NCBI GenBank assembly: GCA_964521065.1
Contig: CAZFPQ010000001.1
Coordinates: 1 to 64,000 of the forward strand
Length of the DNA stretch: 64,000 nt
Source of the DNA: CAYVAP01 sp964521065
GTDB taxonomy: Bacteria > Bacteroidota > Bacteroidia > J057
Reading direction: 5' to 3'
The position numbers and the translations under genes were made by a program. Below are positions 9,700 to 18,527 of the stretch, piece by piece. Numbering within the stretch: the stretch's first letter is position 1; each line of letters starts with the position of its first letter. The notes beneath the pieces were generated by a model. That model saw only the letters and a list, made by a program, of their open reading frames with translations, did not search any database and was not told the DNA's origin.

Positions 9700-10509
9700 T
9701 TATAAATGAGCCAAGGCGGGTTGATCAGACCACACTTTCCAGGGAGCTTGTCCCTTTTCCCACATCCCTTCCAGTAGATTACGGTCACGCAGAGTGTCCA
9801 TGGGTTGCCAAAAGCCAAAGTGCTTATAGGCCGATAGGTTTCCAGATTGGGCTAGCTGCTCCAATGGACTACGCTCCCATACCGTATGGTCGCCTTCGAT
9901 CAGGTCGATCACACTGGGCTCACATACGAAGTACCCACCATTAATCATGGCATTGTCGTGCCCGTCTCCCTTCGGCTTTTCACGGAACTGATGAATCTTG
10001 TGATCACCTTCAGTCAGCGTGAAAGCCCCAAAACGGCCTGGCTGTTGTACGGCGGTGAGGGTAGCTTCTGTCCCTTGGGTTCGATGGAAATCGATCAGTT
10101 CAGTGATATTGACATCACTGACTCCGTCACCATAAGTGAGACAGAAAGCTTCATCACCGATGTATTCCCTGACGCGCTTAAGGCGTCCACCGGTCATGGT
10201 GTGCAGACCAGTGTCTACCAAGGTTACCTTCCAGGGTTCGGCGTTACGACGATGGACCTCCATATGATTATTGACCATATCAAAGGTCACGTCAGACCTA
10301 TGGAGGAAATAGTTTGAGAAGTACTCCTTGATGACGTAACCCTTATAACCACAGCAAATGATAAATTCATTGATACCGTAATGGGAATATATCTTCATGA
10401 TGTGCCAGAGGATGGGTTTGCCTCCGATCTCCACCATGGGCTTGGGGCGTACACCACTTTCTTCGCTAATACGCGTACCAAATCCACCTGCAAAAATTAC
10501 TGCTTTCAT
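9700..10509 (-). CDS. rfbF: glucose-1-phosphate cytidylyltransferase
   Basis: Makes CDP-D-glucose from CTP and glucose 1-phosphate, the entry step to CDP-6-deoxyhexoses. The 269-residue length fits the family. The nucleotidyltransferase signature FAGGFGTR (6-13) with RPKPM (21-25) is intact, as are GGKPILWHIMK and the metal-binding TYGDGVSD (about 128-135). It is followed after 30 bp by the SAF oxidoreductase and then by rfbG, whose substrate it makes. Assignment is firm because the sequence KPMVEIGGKPILWHIM is characteristic of RfbF rather than of the dTTP-dependent RmlA. Confidence 0.95.
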   Translation of the reverse strand: MKAVIFAGGFGTRISEESGVRPKPMVEIGGKPILWHIMKIYSHYGINEFIICCGYKGYVIKEYFSNYFLHRSDVTFDMVNNHMEVHRRNAEPWKVTLVDTGLHTMTGGRLKRVREYIGDEAFCLTYGDGVSDVNITELIDFHRTQGTEATLTAVQQPGRFGAFTLTEGDHKIHQFREKPKGDGHDNAMINGGYFVCEPSVIDLIEGDHTVWERSPLEQLAQSGNLSAYKHFGFWQPMDTLRDRNLLEGMWEKGQAPWKVWSDQPALAHL

Positions 10510-10652
10510 GCTAATTAATTGAATTTTGAATGGATAGAATGAAATGTAGAGTAAGAGCCCTAGGAAAAAGGTTATTGATGTATGTTAGATTTACCGTATC
10601 TGGTTTCTAAATTCTTTTCTTCTGACGACTAGCCTTCCTTTTTTCCACAGGC

Positions 10653-11204
10653 TTAGACTGCCTCTAGTTTAAAAGGAGAATCAAACTCTTCTAGTGATGG
10701 CATATTTTGATCTTTAACTGAAAGAATGGGGCTCATATCTGGCCACTCAATTCCACAACTGTCCCAGCGGATACCTCCATCACTTTTAGAGTGGAACATA
10801 GCTGAGCCGAAGTACTGCAGTATAGTATTGTCTTCCATAGCATAGAATCCGTGAGCAAAACCCTCAGGGATGTACAACATACTAGCGTTTTGAGGGCTAA
10901 GTTCGATTGCAAAATATTGCCCATAGGTAGAAGAATGAAGACGGACATCTACTACAACATCTAGTAATTTTCCAGAAACACAAGTAACCAGCTTTACTTG
11001 GGAATGAGGAGGACGTTGAAAATGGAGACCACGCAAAACCCCTTTATTAGAAACAGAATAGTAGGATTCACTGTATTCCACCTCTAAATTTAATTCCCGG
11101 AACGTCTCGTGGTGGAAAGTCTTAACCAATCGACCTCGATGGTCTCCGAAAACTTGAGGCTGGATCACGAAACAGCCAGAAAGATTAGTTTCAATCTTTT
11201 GCAT
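10653..11204 (-). CDS. rfbC: dTDP-4-dehydrorhamnose 3,5-epimerase-like cupin
   Basis: A 183-residue RmlC-type cupin epimerase. Hallmarks: RGLHFQ (58-63, catalytic His61), the HSQVKLV segment (67-73), DVVVDVR (82-88) and YIPEGFAHGF (111-120). The classical enzyme epimerises C3 and C5 of dTDP-4-keto-6-deoxyglucose. No rmlA, rmlB or rmlD is present in this window, whereas a CDP-glucose pathway follows immediately, so this member may act on the CDP-4-keto-6-deoxyhexose instead. That substrate shift is an inference from context. Confidence 0.88.
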   Translation of the reverse strand: MQKIETNLSGCFVIQPQVFGDHRGRLVKTFHHETFRELNLEVEYSESYYSVSNKGVLRGLHFQRPPHSQVKLVTCVSGKLLDVVVDVRLHSSTYGQYFAIELSPQNASMLYIPEGFAHGFYAMEDNTILQYFGSAMFHSKSDGGIRWDSCGIEWPDMSPILSVKDQNMPSLEEFDSPFKLEAV

Positions 11205-11575
11205 AATTTTAGCGAATAGAATTTTAGCAGAAAAAAAGATCTGATCTTTAAAACAGAGATTACTGATTCTAACTATAATCCATAATCGTGCCCAAGATAG
11301 CTGAAATAAGAAAAATGAGTCATTTGTATGGAACTAGCTGCCTAAATTGAAGTATAATTCGTACACAATTGGCCTTAATTGGAAACTCATCACTCTGGGT
11401 AATGATTCACCTCGGTCAGTTTTTTTGACAGATATCATCTGATCTTCACTATAGCAAAAATTGAATTCGAGTTCACCCAAGTGCACTAGAAACCACCAAA
11501 ATCCACGTGGTGAGTTCTTTGCAACGTTCCTATTAGAGTACGCCTGACAATCGAGATTCATAAAAAGGACATTGA
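11205..11575. other. intergenic, 371 bp, no convincing gene
   Basis: Spacer between the acyltransferase gene and rfbC. A 103-codon minus-strand frame (11334-11645) crosses it but overlaps the end of the acyltransferase gene by 70 bp, has no recognisable domain and is probably a chance frame. No RNA gene or terminator was seen. Confidence 0.4.
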
Positions 11576-12556
11576 TCACCTTGCCCCCGTAGACAAGTTG
11601 TAAACCTTGGTAACGTATTTTTTCATAAGAAAACCCAAGGCCCAAGTCAACAACACTGCAAATATGGGCAAAGCCACAAACTTAAAGTATTGTACAAAAA
11701 TAGGTATGCCAAAAGCCTTGTATAAAAGTCGATCTGTAAAAGTGATCAGTGGTTCGTGGGTTGCGTAGACAAAAAAGATGTAATTTGGCAGGGTATCTCC
11801 TCTTGATAAAGGGCCAACTTTAAGTTCGCTTAGATTTGCCAAACTAATAATAAGTATAAAGGAAGTAAGTAATATAACAAGATGTGGAACTTCCGTCCAT
11901 AAGGCAAGTAACATAATGGCAAGCGATGAGGCAATGTATATACCAGACTTCTTCATTACAAATAGATCAGAGGAGCCATAAACTGCCATTATTCCACCTA
12001 TATAGAAATAGATGGTACCATCTAACAGCCACTGGTTTAAGAAAAAAGCTACTGCTAGACCAAACCATGGTGCCCTATTAAGCAGGAATTTTAGAAAAGG
12101 GGCTAGTAGTACAATGATCATTAGGTTTCTAATGAACCAAAACTGATAGTGGATCGGGAGGCGACCTATTCCCCAAAATGCCGACATTATAGTAGTAAAT
12201 GAGAAATCACTAATTGTCCCTGCGCCTCCGTTAGATAGATTAGGAACAAAGTAAAAAAAGGTAATCGAGGTCAACAACGTCAATGTATTCCAGAAAACAA
12301 ATGGAATCAAAAGTGTGTTAATCCTTTTCCTTATTTCCAGTATTGCGATAGTCTTCGTCTCAATCTTTTTTCGCATTAAGAAAAAACCTGATAGAAGAAA
12401 GAAGATAGGTACACAGGACATCGTTAGGTTATCAAAGAAGGTGCTAACGAAAGTTGGATAATCCGGCTTCGGAGTGTGAATCAGTACAACTCCTATCATC
12501 GAAAATACTTTCAGAAGCGTAAGGATATCAGATTCCTTTTTCGTGATTTTTTTCAT
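11576..12556 (-). CDS. acyltransferase family 3 membrane protein
   Basis: An integral membrane O-acyltransferase (Acyl_transf_3 type) that would acetylate or succinylate a sugar of the polysaccharide or its lipid-linked precursor. About ten membrane helices are visible. The N-terminus LKVFSMIGVVLIHTPKPDYP carries the conserved His of this family (about residue 25), and PIFFLLSGFFLM plus QFWFIRNLM are typical internal landmarks. I use the ATG at 12556 (MKKITKKESD, 326 residues); 17 polar codons precede it in frame and look like untranslated sequence. It is flanked by long spacers, and codon use is AT-richer than in neighbouring genes. Confidence 0.85.
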   Translation of the reverse strand: MKKITKKESDILTLLKVFSMIGVVLIHTPKPDYPTFVSTFFDNLTMSCVPIFFLLSGFFLMRKKIETKTIAILEIRKRINTLLIPFVFWNTLTLLTSITFFYFVPNLSNGGAGTISDFSFTTIMSAFWGIGRLPIHYQFWFIRNLMIIVLLAPFLKFLLNRAPWFGLAVAFFLNQWLLDGTIYFYIGGIMAVYGSSDLFVMKKSGIYIASSLAIMLLALWTEVPHLVILLTSFILIISLANLSELKVGPLSRGDTLPNYIFFVYATHEPLITFTDRLLYKAFGIPIFVQYFKFVALPIFAVLLTWALGFLMKKYVTKVYNLSTGAR

Positions 12557-13050
12557 ATCAGGATTAGGCTTTGTTTCAATTTGAACTCCCTCACAATCTC
12601 CTTCCACCCAAACTTTAGGGATAGAATAACATCAATAAATCTTACTCCCCAGCTTCCCAAAGATTTCTTAATCACAGGGCTACGTATCGTACAATGGAAA
12701 TTAGAATTATGGATTGATGTAACAGCTTCCAAAATACATTCTCCTCTCCCTTGCCCCTGGTAAATAAGTGGACAGATTTAAATAAAAACTCCTGAAGGCA
12801 ATTACCCATCGAGGTGAGTACCTCAGGCAGTCATAAAAACTCTTCCCATGACAAAACATAATACTGGTACACAGCATATTTTTTCCTTTCATGGATTTAT
12901 TATAAAGCATTAAGCGATGCTAAATAGCAGAAGTTAAAAAATCCACTTTATTATAAGACTTCAGTTTTATTCACTCACACTCATTTGGCGGCTTTCAAGT
13001 TTCACTTTACTAGAAATCAACTTTCATCAAAGCCTAAGTTCGTAACATAA
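12557..13050. other. intergenic, 494 bp, no gene seen
   Basis: AT-rich spacer upstream of the acyltransferase gene and downstream of a GT4 gene. A 67-codon frame at 12707-12910 (minus) has no features of a protein family and is not supported. No complete promoter, terminator or tRNA was found. The unusually long empty spacers at 11.2-13.1 kb around the acyltransferase gene suggest a past insertion or gene loss here. Confidence 0.35.
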
Positions 13051-14316
13051 TCATGGATCAGTCGCTTTCATCTCTGCATTATTTAAGGCCGGTGTTGCGA
13101 TCTTCCGCAGAGTCGATTCTACTCTTTGAGACTTATACTTTAAATTTTGCTGCAGGGCAAATTTCCTCCCCACTTCCCCCATTTTCCTTCTTTTCTCAGG
13201 GTGTTCGAAGAGATACTTGATGCCTTCAGCCATTTTTTGAGCCGTTTCTTGGGGAGTAGTTACTGATATTTTAAGAGCCGCTTCATTAGGTACAAAAGTG
13301 GCTGCCCCATGTAAATCTAAACAAACAATTGGTAGAGCAGCTGTCATTGCTTCAATCAGTTGCACACCAAAGGTATCCCGCAAACTGTTGAACATAAATA
13401 CATCAGCATCTTGATAAGCCTCCAAAACCTCCTCCCAGGGAACCTGTCCGTGCCAAGTTATACGATCTTGTAGGTTGCGTTGCTGAATCCATTCTGAGAC
13501 ACGATGTCCCATTTCTCCATCCCCGTATACATCTAAATGAAAAGGTATGTCTTGAGGCAAATGATCGAGTACTTCAAAAGTAAATGATAAGGCCTTACGG
13601 GGTAATAACCTTCCGACCCAAATTAACCGCAGCTTCTTAGAGCCCCGCTGCTCAGCAGGCAACAGACTTGTGGGATCCAAATCAAAGCTAGCGTCTAAGA
13701 AATACTCCACATGCTTTGCTCCATTAAGTCGAGCCATATCATACGTTTCCTTATTAACAACCCAAACCATGTTAGCCTTTTGAAGGGTTTTTTTACTATC
13801 AGGGTAGAAACGTAGCAACAGATCACTAACTTTCCTCCGTCTAATTTCTTTTTCCCATCCTGTCTCAAAGTAAGATTCAAACCCATCTGGTGGGAACTGC
13901 CCTCCGCCCACAGGGCCAAAAAGAAGTGGTTTTTTCAGACGCCATAGAGCCGTACCCATTTGTATACTCCCCCAAGAAACATGATGCACTACATCAAAAT
14001 CAATGGTTTTTGCCAGTTTTCTGGATACCCAATATGCTAACTGCTGAAAAATGATGTAATGTAAATAAACCCAAAGACTACCTTTACGCTGTGTATGACG
14101 CTTTTCAATCCAAGAGGGTATTCTTACATAACAAACGTGGGCATTTTCTGATTTCATACTAGCTAAGGTCTTCTCTATGCCTACCTTACCCCAAGGTAGG
14201 GTCAGGAGCCACACCTCATGACCTTGTTTCAGGTAATACTCATACCAACTCCAACTGATTTTATTTTCACTACCTCGAGTTGGATCGCAGGCGTAGGCAG
14301 AAACCAATATTTTCAT
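13051..14316 (-). CDS. GT4 glycosyltransferase
   Basis: A 421-residue GT-B transferase. It starts MKILVSAYACDPTRGSE, a form common in Bacteroidota and cyanobacterial GT4 proteins, then shows FGPVGGGQ (about 137-144), IWVGRLLPRKA (about 230-240) and the C-terminal nucleotide-sugar site RDTFGVQLIEAM, in which the first Glu of the usual EX7E is replaced by an Asp-Thr context. It is soluble or peripheral and cytoplasmic. It lies 129 bp downstream of the flippase gene. Specificity unknown. Confidence 0.88.
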   Translation of the reverse strand: MKILVSAYACDPTRGSENKISWSWYEYYLKQGHEVWLLTLPWGKVGIEKTLASMKSENAHVCYVRIPSWIEKRHTQRKGSLWVYLHYIIFQQLAYWVSRKLAKTIDFDVVHHVSWGSIQMGTALWRLKKPLLFGPVGGGQFPPDGFESYFETGWEKEIRRRKVSDLLLRFYPDSKKTLQKANMVWVVNKETYDMARLNGAKHVEYFLDASFDLDPTSLLPAEQRGSKKLRLIWVGRLLPRKALSFTFEVLDHLPQDIPFHLDVYGDGEMGHRVSEWIQQRNLQDRITWHGQVPWEEVLEAYQDADVFMFNSLRDTFGVQLIEAMTAALPIVCLDLHGAATFVPNEAALKISVTTPQETAQKMAEGIKYLFEHPEKRRKMGEVGRKFALQQNLKYKSQRVESTLRKIATPALNNAEMKATDP

Positions 14317-14445
14317 TATTTCATGTTTTTTGTGGTGTATCAGTCGACATTAAGTGATGATATCTAAAGGATGTGAAGCTGAACAATCATAGGTGGTTTT
14401 GTTTCGCTGGACTACTCCGAATCTCTAATATGCCACCTACGAAAT

Positions 14446-15798
14446 CTACCTATTATTAATTAGCTTAAACAATTGCTGTGTGGGCCCTATGAGCAAAAGT
14501 GCCTTGGTTTGCATCCAGAAAAGATCTCTTGTCCTAGGGAAGAAGAGATACGTGAAGTAGGAAGCAATGGCCTGAGTAATTAAGGTGGCAATGGCAGCTC
14601 CCATTACTCCATATTTTGGTATCAGAATGATATTTAATGCAATGTTTGCCACTGCACCAAAAAGAGTCTTCATGAACACAATCCGCTCCATATTTATTGC
14701 AAGCAGGAAAGTAGAAGCAGCACCGCCTATCGCCATGAACAATCCTCCCCATACGTGAAATGGAAGGATCTTACCAGAGTCTATGAACTCTGGTCCATAA
14801 ACCAATTCCACCACCGTAGGCCCAAGCAAAGAGACGCCAAAGATAATGGTCAGCATCACCACGACTTGGATGTTCATCAATTCCTGGACTCGCTTCTCAA
14901 ACAGTTCCTTATTTTGCTCTCTAGCCTCATAAATACGAGGCGCTAGCGTAGAAACGATAATAGAAGGAATAAAAAAGAACATGAAAGAAAACTTATCTGA
15001 GACGTAAAATATGCCAACTTGTTCATCATTTAGAAAATGTTTGATCATGATCTGATCAGTCTTGGTGTAGATGATTTGCAAAGCCGAAGAGAATATCAAT
15101 GGCCAACTCTCTTTAAATAGTTGAAGCATGGTGGCTTTTTCCACTTTCCAATTACGTACATGCCCGTATCCTCGTCTATGATAAATCCAGATCTGACCTG
15201 CAAAATTGATGGCTTCGGTTAAGACGAACGAAACAGCAAACCAAACAACATCTGCTTGAAAAATATAAACCAAAGACAGCTTAAAGATTGATACGATAAC
15301 CAAGGTTATAATTTTCATTCTAGCATCGTACTTGGTAATCACCCGACTCTCGAAATAGTTGTATAGTACTTGTCCTCCGTTAAGAATAGTACTGAGACTA
15401 AGGATGAGAAGCACATGAACAGTAACCTTTTCTTGGGGAACAATCAATATCCCGATAATCATCACGCATACTCCCAGGAATGTACCTATAGCTCTCAATC
15501 CGATAGCAGACCCAAGGATAGTTTCAGTCTTTTCCGGCTCTCGCACCAAGTTTCTGGTTAGTGTCGCGACCATCCCCAGCTTGATAAATATATCTAAGAA
15601 ACTAGTTAGGCTAAGAGCGTACCCTAAAATTCCCATCCCTTCTGCACCTAAGTAGCGCGCGACCAGGGCGCTTATGACAAAAGCCACAGCCATCGTAATC
15701 ATCCGTTCACTCATCAACCAGCCTGCATTCTGAGCATACTTCTGAAAAGTAGGGGATTGGAAAAGTTGGCTTAGTTTCGACTTAATAGTAGCTAACAT
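14446..15798 (-). CDS. Wzx-type oligosaccharide flippase
   Basis: A 450-residue polytopic protein of the MATE/MVF polysaccharide flippase family with about twelve membrane helices. Typical features are the N-terminal block WLMSERMITMAVAFVISALV and YLGAEGMGILGYALS, the internal FIKLGMVATLTRNLV, and the C-terminal PKYGVMGAAIATLITQ. It would move undecaprenyl-diphosphate-linked repeat units across the inner membrane. With a WcaJ-like starter enzyme and a Wzy-like polymerase in the same cluster, the Wzx/Wzy-dependent route is indicated. It is the only flippase found. Confidence 0.92.
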   Translation of the reverse strand: MLATIKSKLSQLFQSPTFQKYAQNAGWLMSERMITMAVAFVISALVARYLGAEGMGILGYALSLTSFLDIFIKLGMVATLTRNLVREPEKTETILGSAIGLRAIGTFLGVCVMIIGILIVPQEKVTVHVLLILSLSTILNGGQVLYNYFESRVITKYDARMKIITLVIVSIFKLSLVYIFQADVVWFAVSFVLTEAINFAGQIWIYHRRGYGHVRNWKVEKATMLQLFKESWPLIFSSALQIIYTKTDQIMIKHFLNDEQVGIFYVSDKFSFMFFFIPSIIVSTLAPRIYEAREQNKELFEKRVQELMNIQVVVMLTIIFGVSLLGPTVVELVYGPEFIDSGKILPFHVWGGLFMAIGGAASTFLLAINMERIVFMKTLFGAVANIALNIILIPKYGVMGAAIATLITQAIASYFTYLFFPRTRDLFWMQTKALLLIGPTQQLFKLINNR

Positions 15799-15845
15799 CT
15801 GGTACTCAAAATTTATTTAACAAGCATGTTACTCCAATACAAAAA

Positions 15846-17126
15846 CTATCTAATTAATTGGTTAGAATGCTCAAGAATTTGTTTATAAAGGCTTAAATAA
15901 CGAGGGATGACTACCTTTTCAGAGAACTGATGAAATATCTTATTTATGGCATTTTGAGAAACCTGGGTTTCTTGTTTGTGATTGACGACCCAGGCAAGTC
16001 CTTCGGCGAGGTCATCGGTATCGAAAGCTTTAGCTAGATAGCCGTTTTCCTTGTGGTCAATCATGTCTCTATTTCCTCCGATATCAAACGATACTACGGG
16101 GGTTCCGCATGCCATTGACTCTACGATCATGTTACTGAGGTTTTCTTGACGAGATGGGGAAAGGAATACGTCTGCAGCACTATACAAGGTTCTCATCTTG
16201 TCTATGTCTCGGATCCAGCCTGTATAGTGTGTTTCAAATGGAAAGTTAGGCTTATCCTCAGGAGGCTCTGCCCCCATCACCACTAGCTCTAATGATTGGC
16301 CGTCTCTGCTAACCTCTTGCTCCAATCGCGTGAGAGCAGCCGAAGCCAAATCAAACCCTTTGCGGGGATCAGAGGTAGCGCTGAATGCTCCAAATAAAAC
16401 GAGCTTACAATCCACGGGCAAATTCAACTTTTGTCTAGCCTCTAATCGGTCTTCTGGATAAAACTCCTTTGTATCGATGGGATTTGGCAAGTTTACAGCT
16501 TCATATGTGTGGGCCAAACCGCTCTTTTTTGCTTCCTCCGTAATCCATCGGCTAGGACCCACCATGGTCAAAGATGGTAATCGGCTATAAGCCTTTTCCT
16601 TTTGCTTAAATCCCCACCGACTAATGTCGCTGTCTCTTTTTGATGCCAAGTTGGGACAGCTTCCGCAACTATTAAGATACCTACCACAATACTTATCGTA
16701 GTGACACCCCCCCGTGAAAGGCCACATGTCATGCATGGTCCACACGACGGGCCGGCCGATCTTGCCAATATCATTTATGCTAATGAAGCCACCACTAAGC
16801 CAATGTAAGTGTACTATGTCGGGATCTAGCGCCTTGATAGTCTGTAACACGTTTGGAGTAGAGACCATCCCTGGAGAAAATAAGCTAACTCGATCTCTCT
16901 TGGTATATAGCCTGGCTGGGGTAAATTCCGCAATCATAAAAGCACGCATTTTCAGCGAAGATGCCGCTGAAAGGCTGATAACAGAATCATCATCACGCCG
17001 CTTTCCAGCTACTAACATATTTACCTCTACTCCAGATTGAGAGTTTTGGAGACCCTTATGTAGCCGGTAAGCTGCGGCAGCAGCACCACCATCCAAGTCG
17101 TAAGTATTCAGTATTAGGATGCGCAT
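15846..17126 (-). CDS. GT4 glycosyltransferase
   Basis: A 426-residue GT-B transferase beginning MRILILNTYDLDGGAAAAAY, whose GGAA loop is the acceptor-side glycine motif. The segment HWLSGGFISI, followed by WTMHDMWPFTGGCHY and a cysteine-bearing CGRYLNSCGSCP stretch, is characteristic of a subfamily of GT4 enzymes found in capsule loci. The C-terminal donor site reads QENLSNMIVESMACGTPVV. It starts 2 bp after the stop of the preceding transferase gene (17129), so the three genes 18477 to 15846 are one tightly packed operon. Confidence 0.9.
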   Translation of the reverse strand: MRILILNTYDLDGGAAAAAYRLHKGLQNSQSGVEVNMLVAGKRRDDDSVISLSAASSLKMRAFMIAEFTPARLYTKRDRVSLFSPGMVSTPNVLQTIKALDPDIVHLHWLSGGFISINDIGKIGRPVVWTMHDMWPFTGGCHYDKYCGRYLNSCGSCPNLASKRDSDISRWGFKQKEKAYSRLPSLTMVGPSRWITEEAKKSGLAHTYEAVNLPNPIDTKEFYPEDRLEARQKLNLPVDCKLVLFGAFSATSDPRKGFDLASAALTRLEQEVSRDGQSLELVVMGAEPPEDKPNFPFETHYTGWIRDIDKMRTLYSAADVFLSPSRQENLSNMIVESMACGTPVVSFDIGGNRDMIDHKENGYLAKAFDTDDLAEGLAWVVNHKQETQVSQNAINKIFHQFSEKVVIPRYLSLYKQILEHSNQLIR

Positions 17127-17128
17127 GA

Positions 17129-18052
17129 TTAGTATATATTCTGCCCCAGCAGAGACTTTACCTTTATCTTCACTTTATGCATCACAGAGTAATCGTACAC
17201 TTTGCGAAAAAGATCCACCAAAGTATCATCAAGCCATACCTCATCTGGAAGTGTAAACCTTTCGAGGGCTTGCGAGAGGTCATTAAAATCGTCTCGGAAC
17301 CCTGTATGGGTACCAGTACCATCAAATCCAATATTATGGATGTAAGATTTGACTGGATAGACTGAGTAGGCATCTTGTCGAGATTGTGCATAAGAGAACC
17401 GAATCGACCAAGAATCAAAATGCCCCAAAAGTTGTCCTTTAAGCATGTGGGTAAGATCTTCGCCACCTCGATTAAATTTTCGAACCGCTTTTCGGTCTTT
17501 AATGAATTGGGTAAAGTCTGAGACTTGCCAATCAATACTTTCCCATCGATCTTGCCAACAAGCCCAGCCCCAAGAAGTATTGCGATAAGAAAAATAGACA
17601 TCCGCAGTATAATCTTGAGGAAAGATCATGATGTCGGGAGGGTGGTTGTATCCACTCACAGAGAAGACCTTAGGATGGTTTTCATACTTGCTCAAGCAAG
17701 CATTCATGAATCGTAGAAAAGGCACAGCCGGTAGCAAATCATCTTCTAGCACAATAGCTTTCCCGTAAATCTTCATAACCTCACTCACCCCTTGAATGAT
17801 GCTATTAGCTAAACCTTTATTCTCTGACTGCATAACGTACTCGACCGAGCGAAATCCAGTCGCCTCCCTCACGACTGAACGGGTTTTCTCCACGACTTCA
17901 GACTCACCTTCGTGGCGTGCCCCATCGCAAAAAACGAAGAGATCAGTTTCTTTAGCAAAATCGCATTGACTCAGTGCCTCCAGGACCCGCTGGGTATGTT
18001 TAGGCCGTTTAAAAACAAAAAGAGCTAAGGGAGCCAGTCGTGAGATGTTCAT
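17129..18052 (-). CDS. GT-A glycosyltransferase (GT2-like, paralogue of 21054-21971)
   Basis: A 307-residue nucleotide-diphospho-sugar transferase. Recognisable elements are LALFVFKRPKHTQRVLEAL near the start, ENKGLANSI, the acidic LEDDLLPAVPFLRFM (metal-binding Asp pair), VFSVSGYNHP and NTSWGWACWQDRW. The same elements occur in the same order in the product of 21054-21971, so the two are paralogues. Its ATG overlaps the stop of the upstream small ORF by 4 bp (ATGA), which suggests translational coupling. Acceptor unknown; a role in building the repeat unit is inferred. Confidence 0.82.
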   Translation of the reverse strand: MNISRLAPLALFVFKRPKHTQRVLEALSQCDFAKETDLFVFCDGARHEGESEVVEKTRSVVREATGFRSVEYVMQSENKGLANSIIQGVSEVMKIYGKAIVLEDDLLPAVPFLRFMNACLSKYENHPKVFSVSGYNHPPDIMIFPQDYTADVYFSYRNTSWGWACWQDRWESIDWQVSDFTQFIKDRKAVRKFNRGGEDLTHMLKGQLLGHFDSWSIRFSYAQSRQDAYSVYPVKSYIHNIGFDGTGTHTGFRDDFNDLSQALERFTLPDEVWLDDTLVDLFRKVYDYSVMHKVKIKVKSLLGQNIY

Positions 18053-18477
18053 TTTGTGTGTGGGTTAGGAAGGAAGGCGTCAAACTGGGGTTTTGTGCCG
18101 CACAGACGCCGATTAATCAGTGAGAAATCGTTGATCAAGTACTTAACAGCTTGCTCAATGATCACGAGATGACTCTGAATGGCTGACAACCAGATCCAAT
18201 TCGTCCCATTCAATGGATCACCGTAGCACCTATTCCTCAATTCTGCCTTTTTGACTAACAGAGGATCTCTTTTCTTTTTTTGTGCCTTGTTGACATTCCA
18301 AAAAATCAACCTCTGCGAGACCCCGGACAATAAGAGATACGTTTTCAATCCTTCGAGAAAAAGAACTTGGTAGCCAGCATGCACATATTGAATGATCAAT
18401 AAATATTTATCAAGTTCGGTCGAATCAGGCTTAGATGCCAGAGCAGGGTTCAGAATTTGTAAAACGCGTTTTTTCAT
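18049..18477 (-). CDS. hypothetical protein (142 aa), coupled to a glycosyltransferase gene
   Basis: A basic 142-residue protein that I do not recognise. It has a moderately hydrophobic segment around residues 26-50 (YLLIIQYVHAGYQVLFLEGL) and two cysteines, but no signal peptide or known motif. Its stop codon overlaps the start of the next glycosyltransferase gene by 4 bp and it lies 50 bp after the end of the upstream GT4 gene, so it sits exactly where a real operon member would. It could be a small accessory subunit or a remnant of a larger enzyme. Confidence 0.5.
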   Translation of the reverse strand: MKKRVLQILNPALASKPDSTELDKYLLIIQYVHAGYQVLFLEGLKTYLLLSGVSQRLIFWNVNKAQKKKRDPLLVKKAELRNRCYGDPLNGTNWIWLSAIQSHLVIIEQAVKYLINDFSLINRRLCGTKPQFDAFLPNPHTK

Positions 18478-18527
18478 TTGTCAAAAAGGAAGGATTAGAT
18501 GTATATTACTGATGATTATGGCTCCTG

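Noticed and set aside
11334..11645. 103-codon minus-strand frame downstream of rfbC.
   Set aside because: Overlaps the acyltransferase 3' end in another frame and lacks any recognisable domain.
12707..12910. 67-codon frame in the spacer upstream of the acyltransferase gene.
   Set aside because: Low-complexity translation, no family, no promoter or ribosome binding site.
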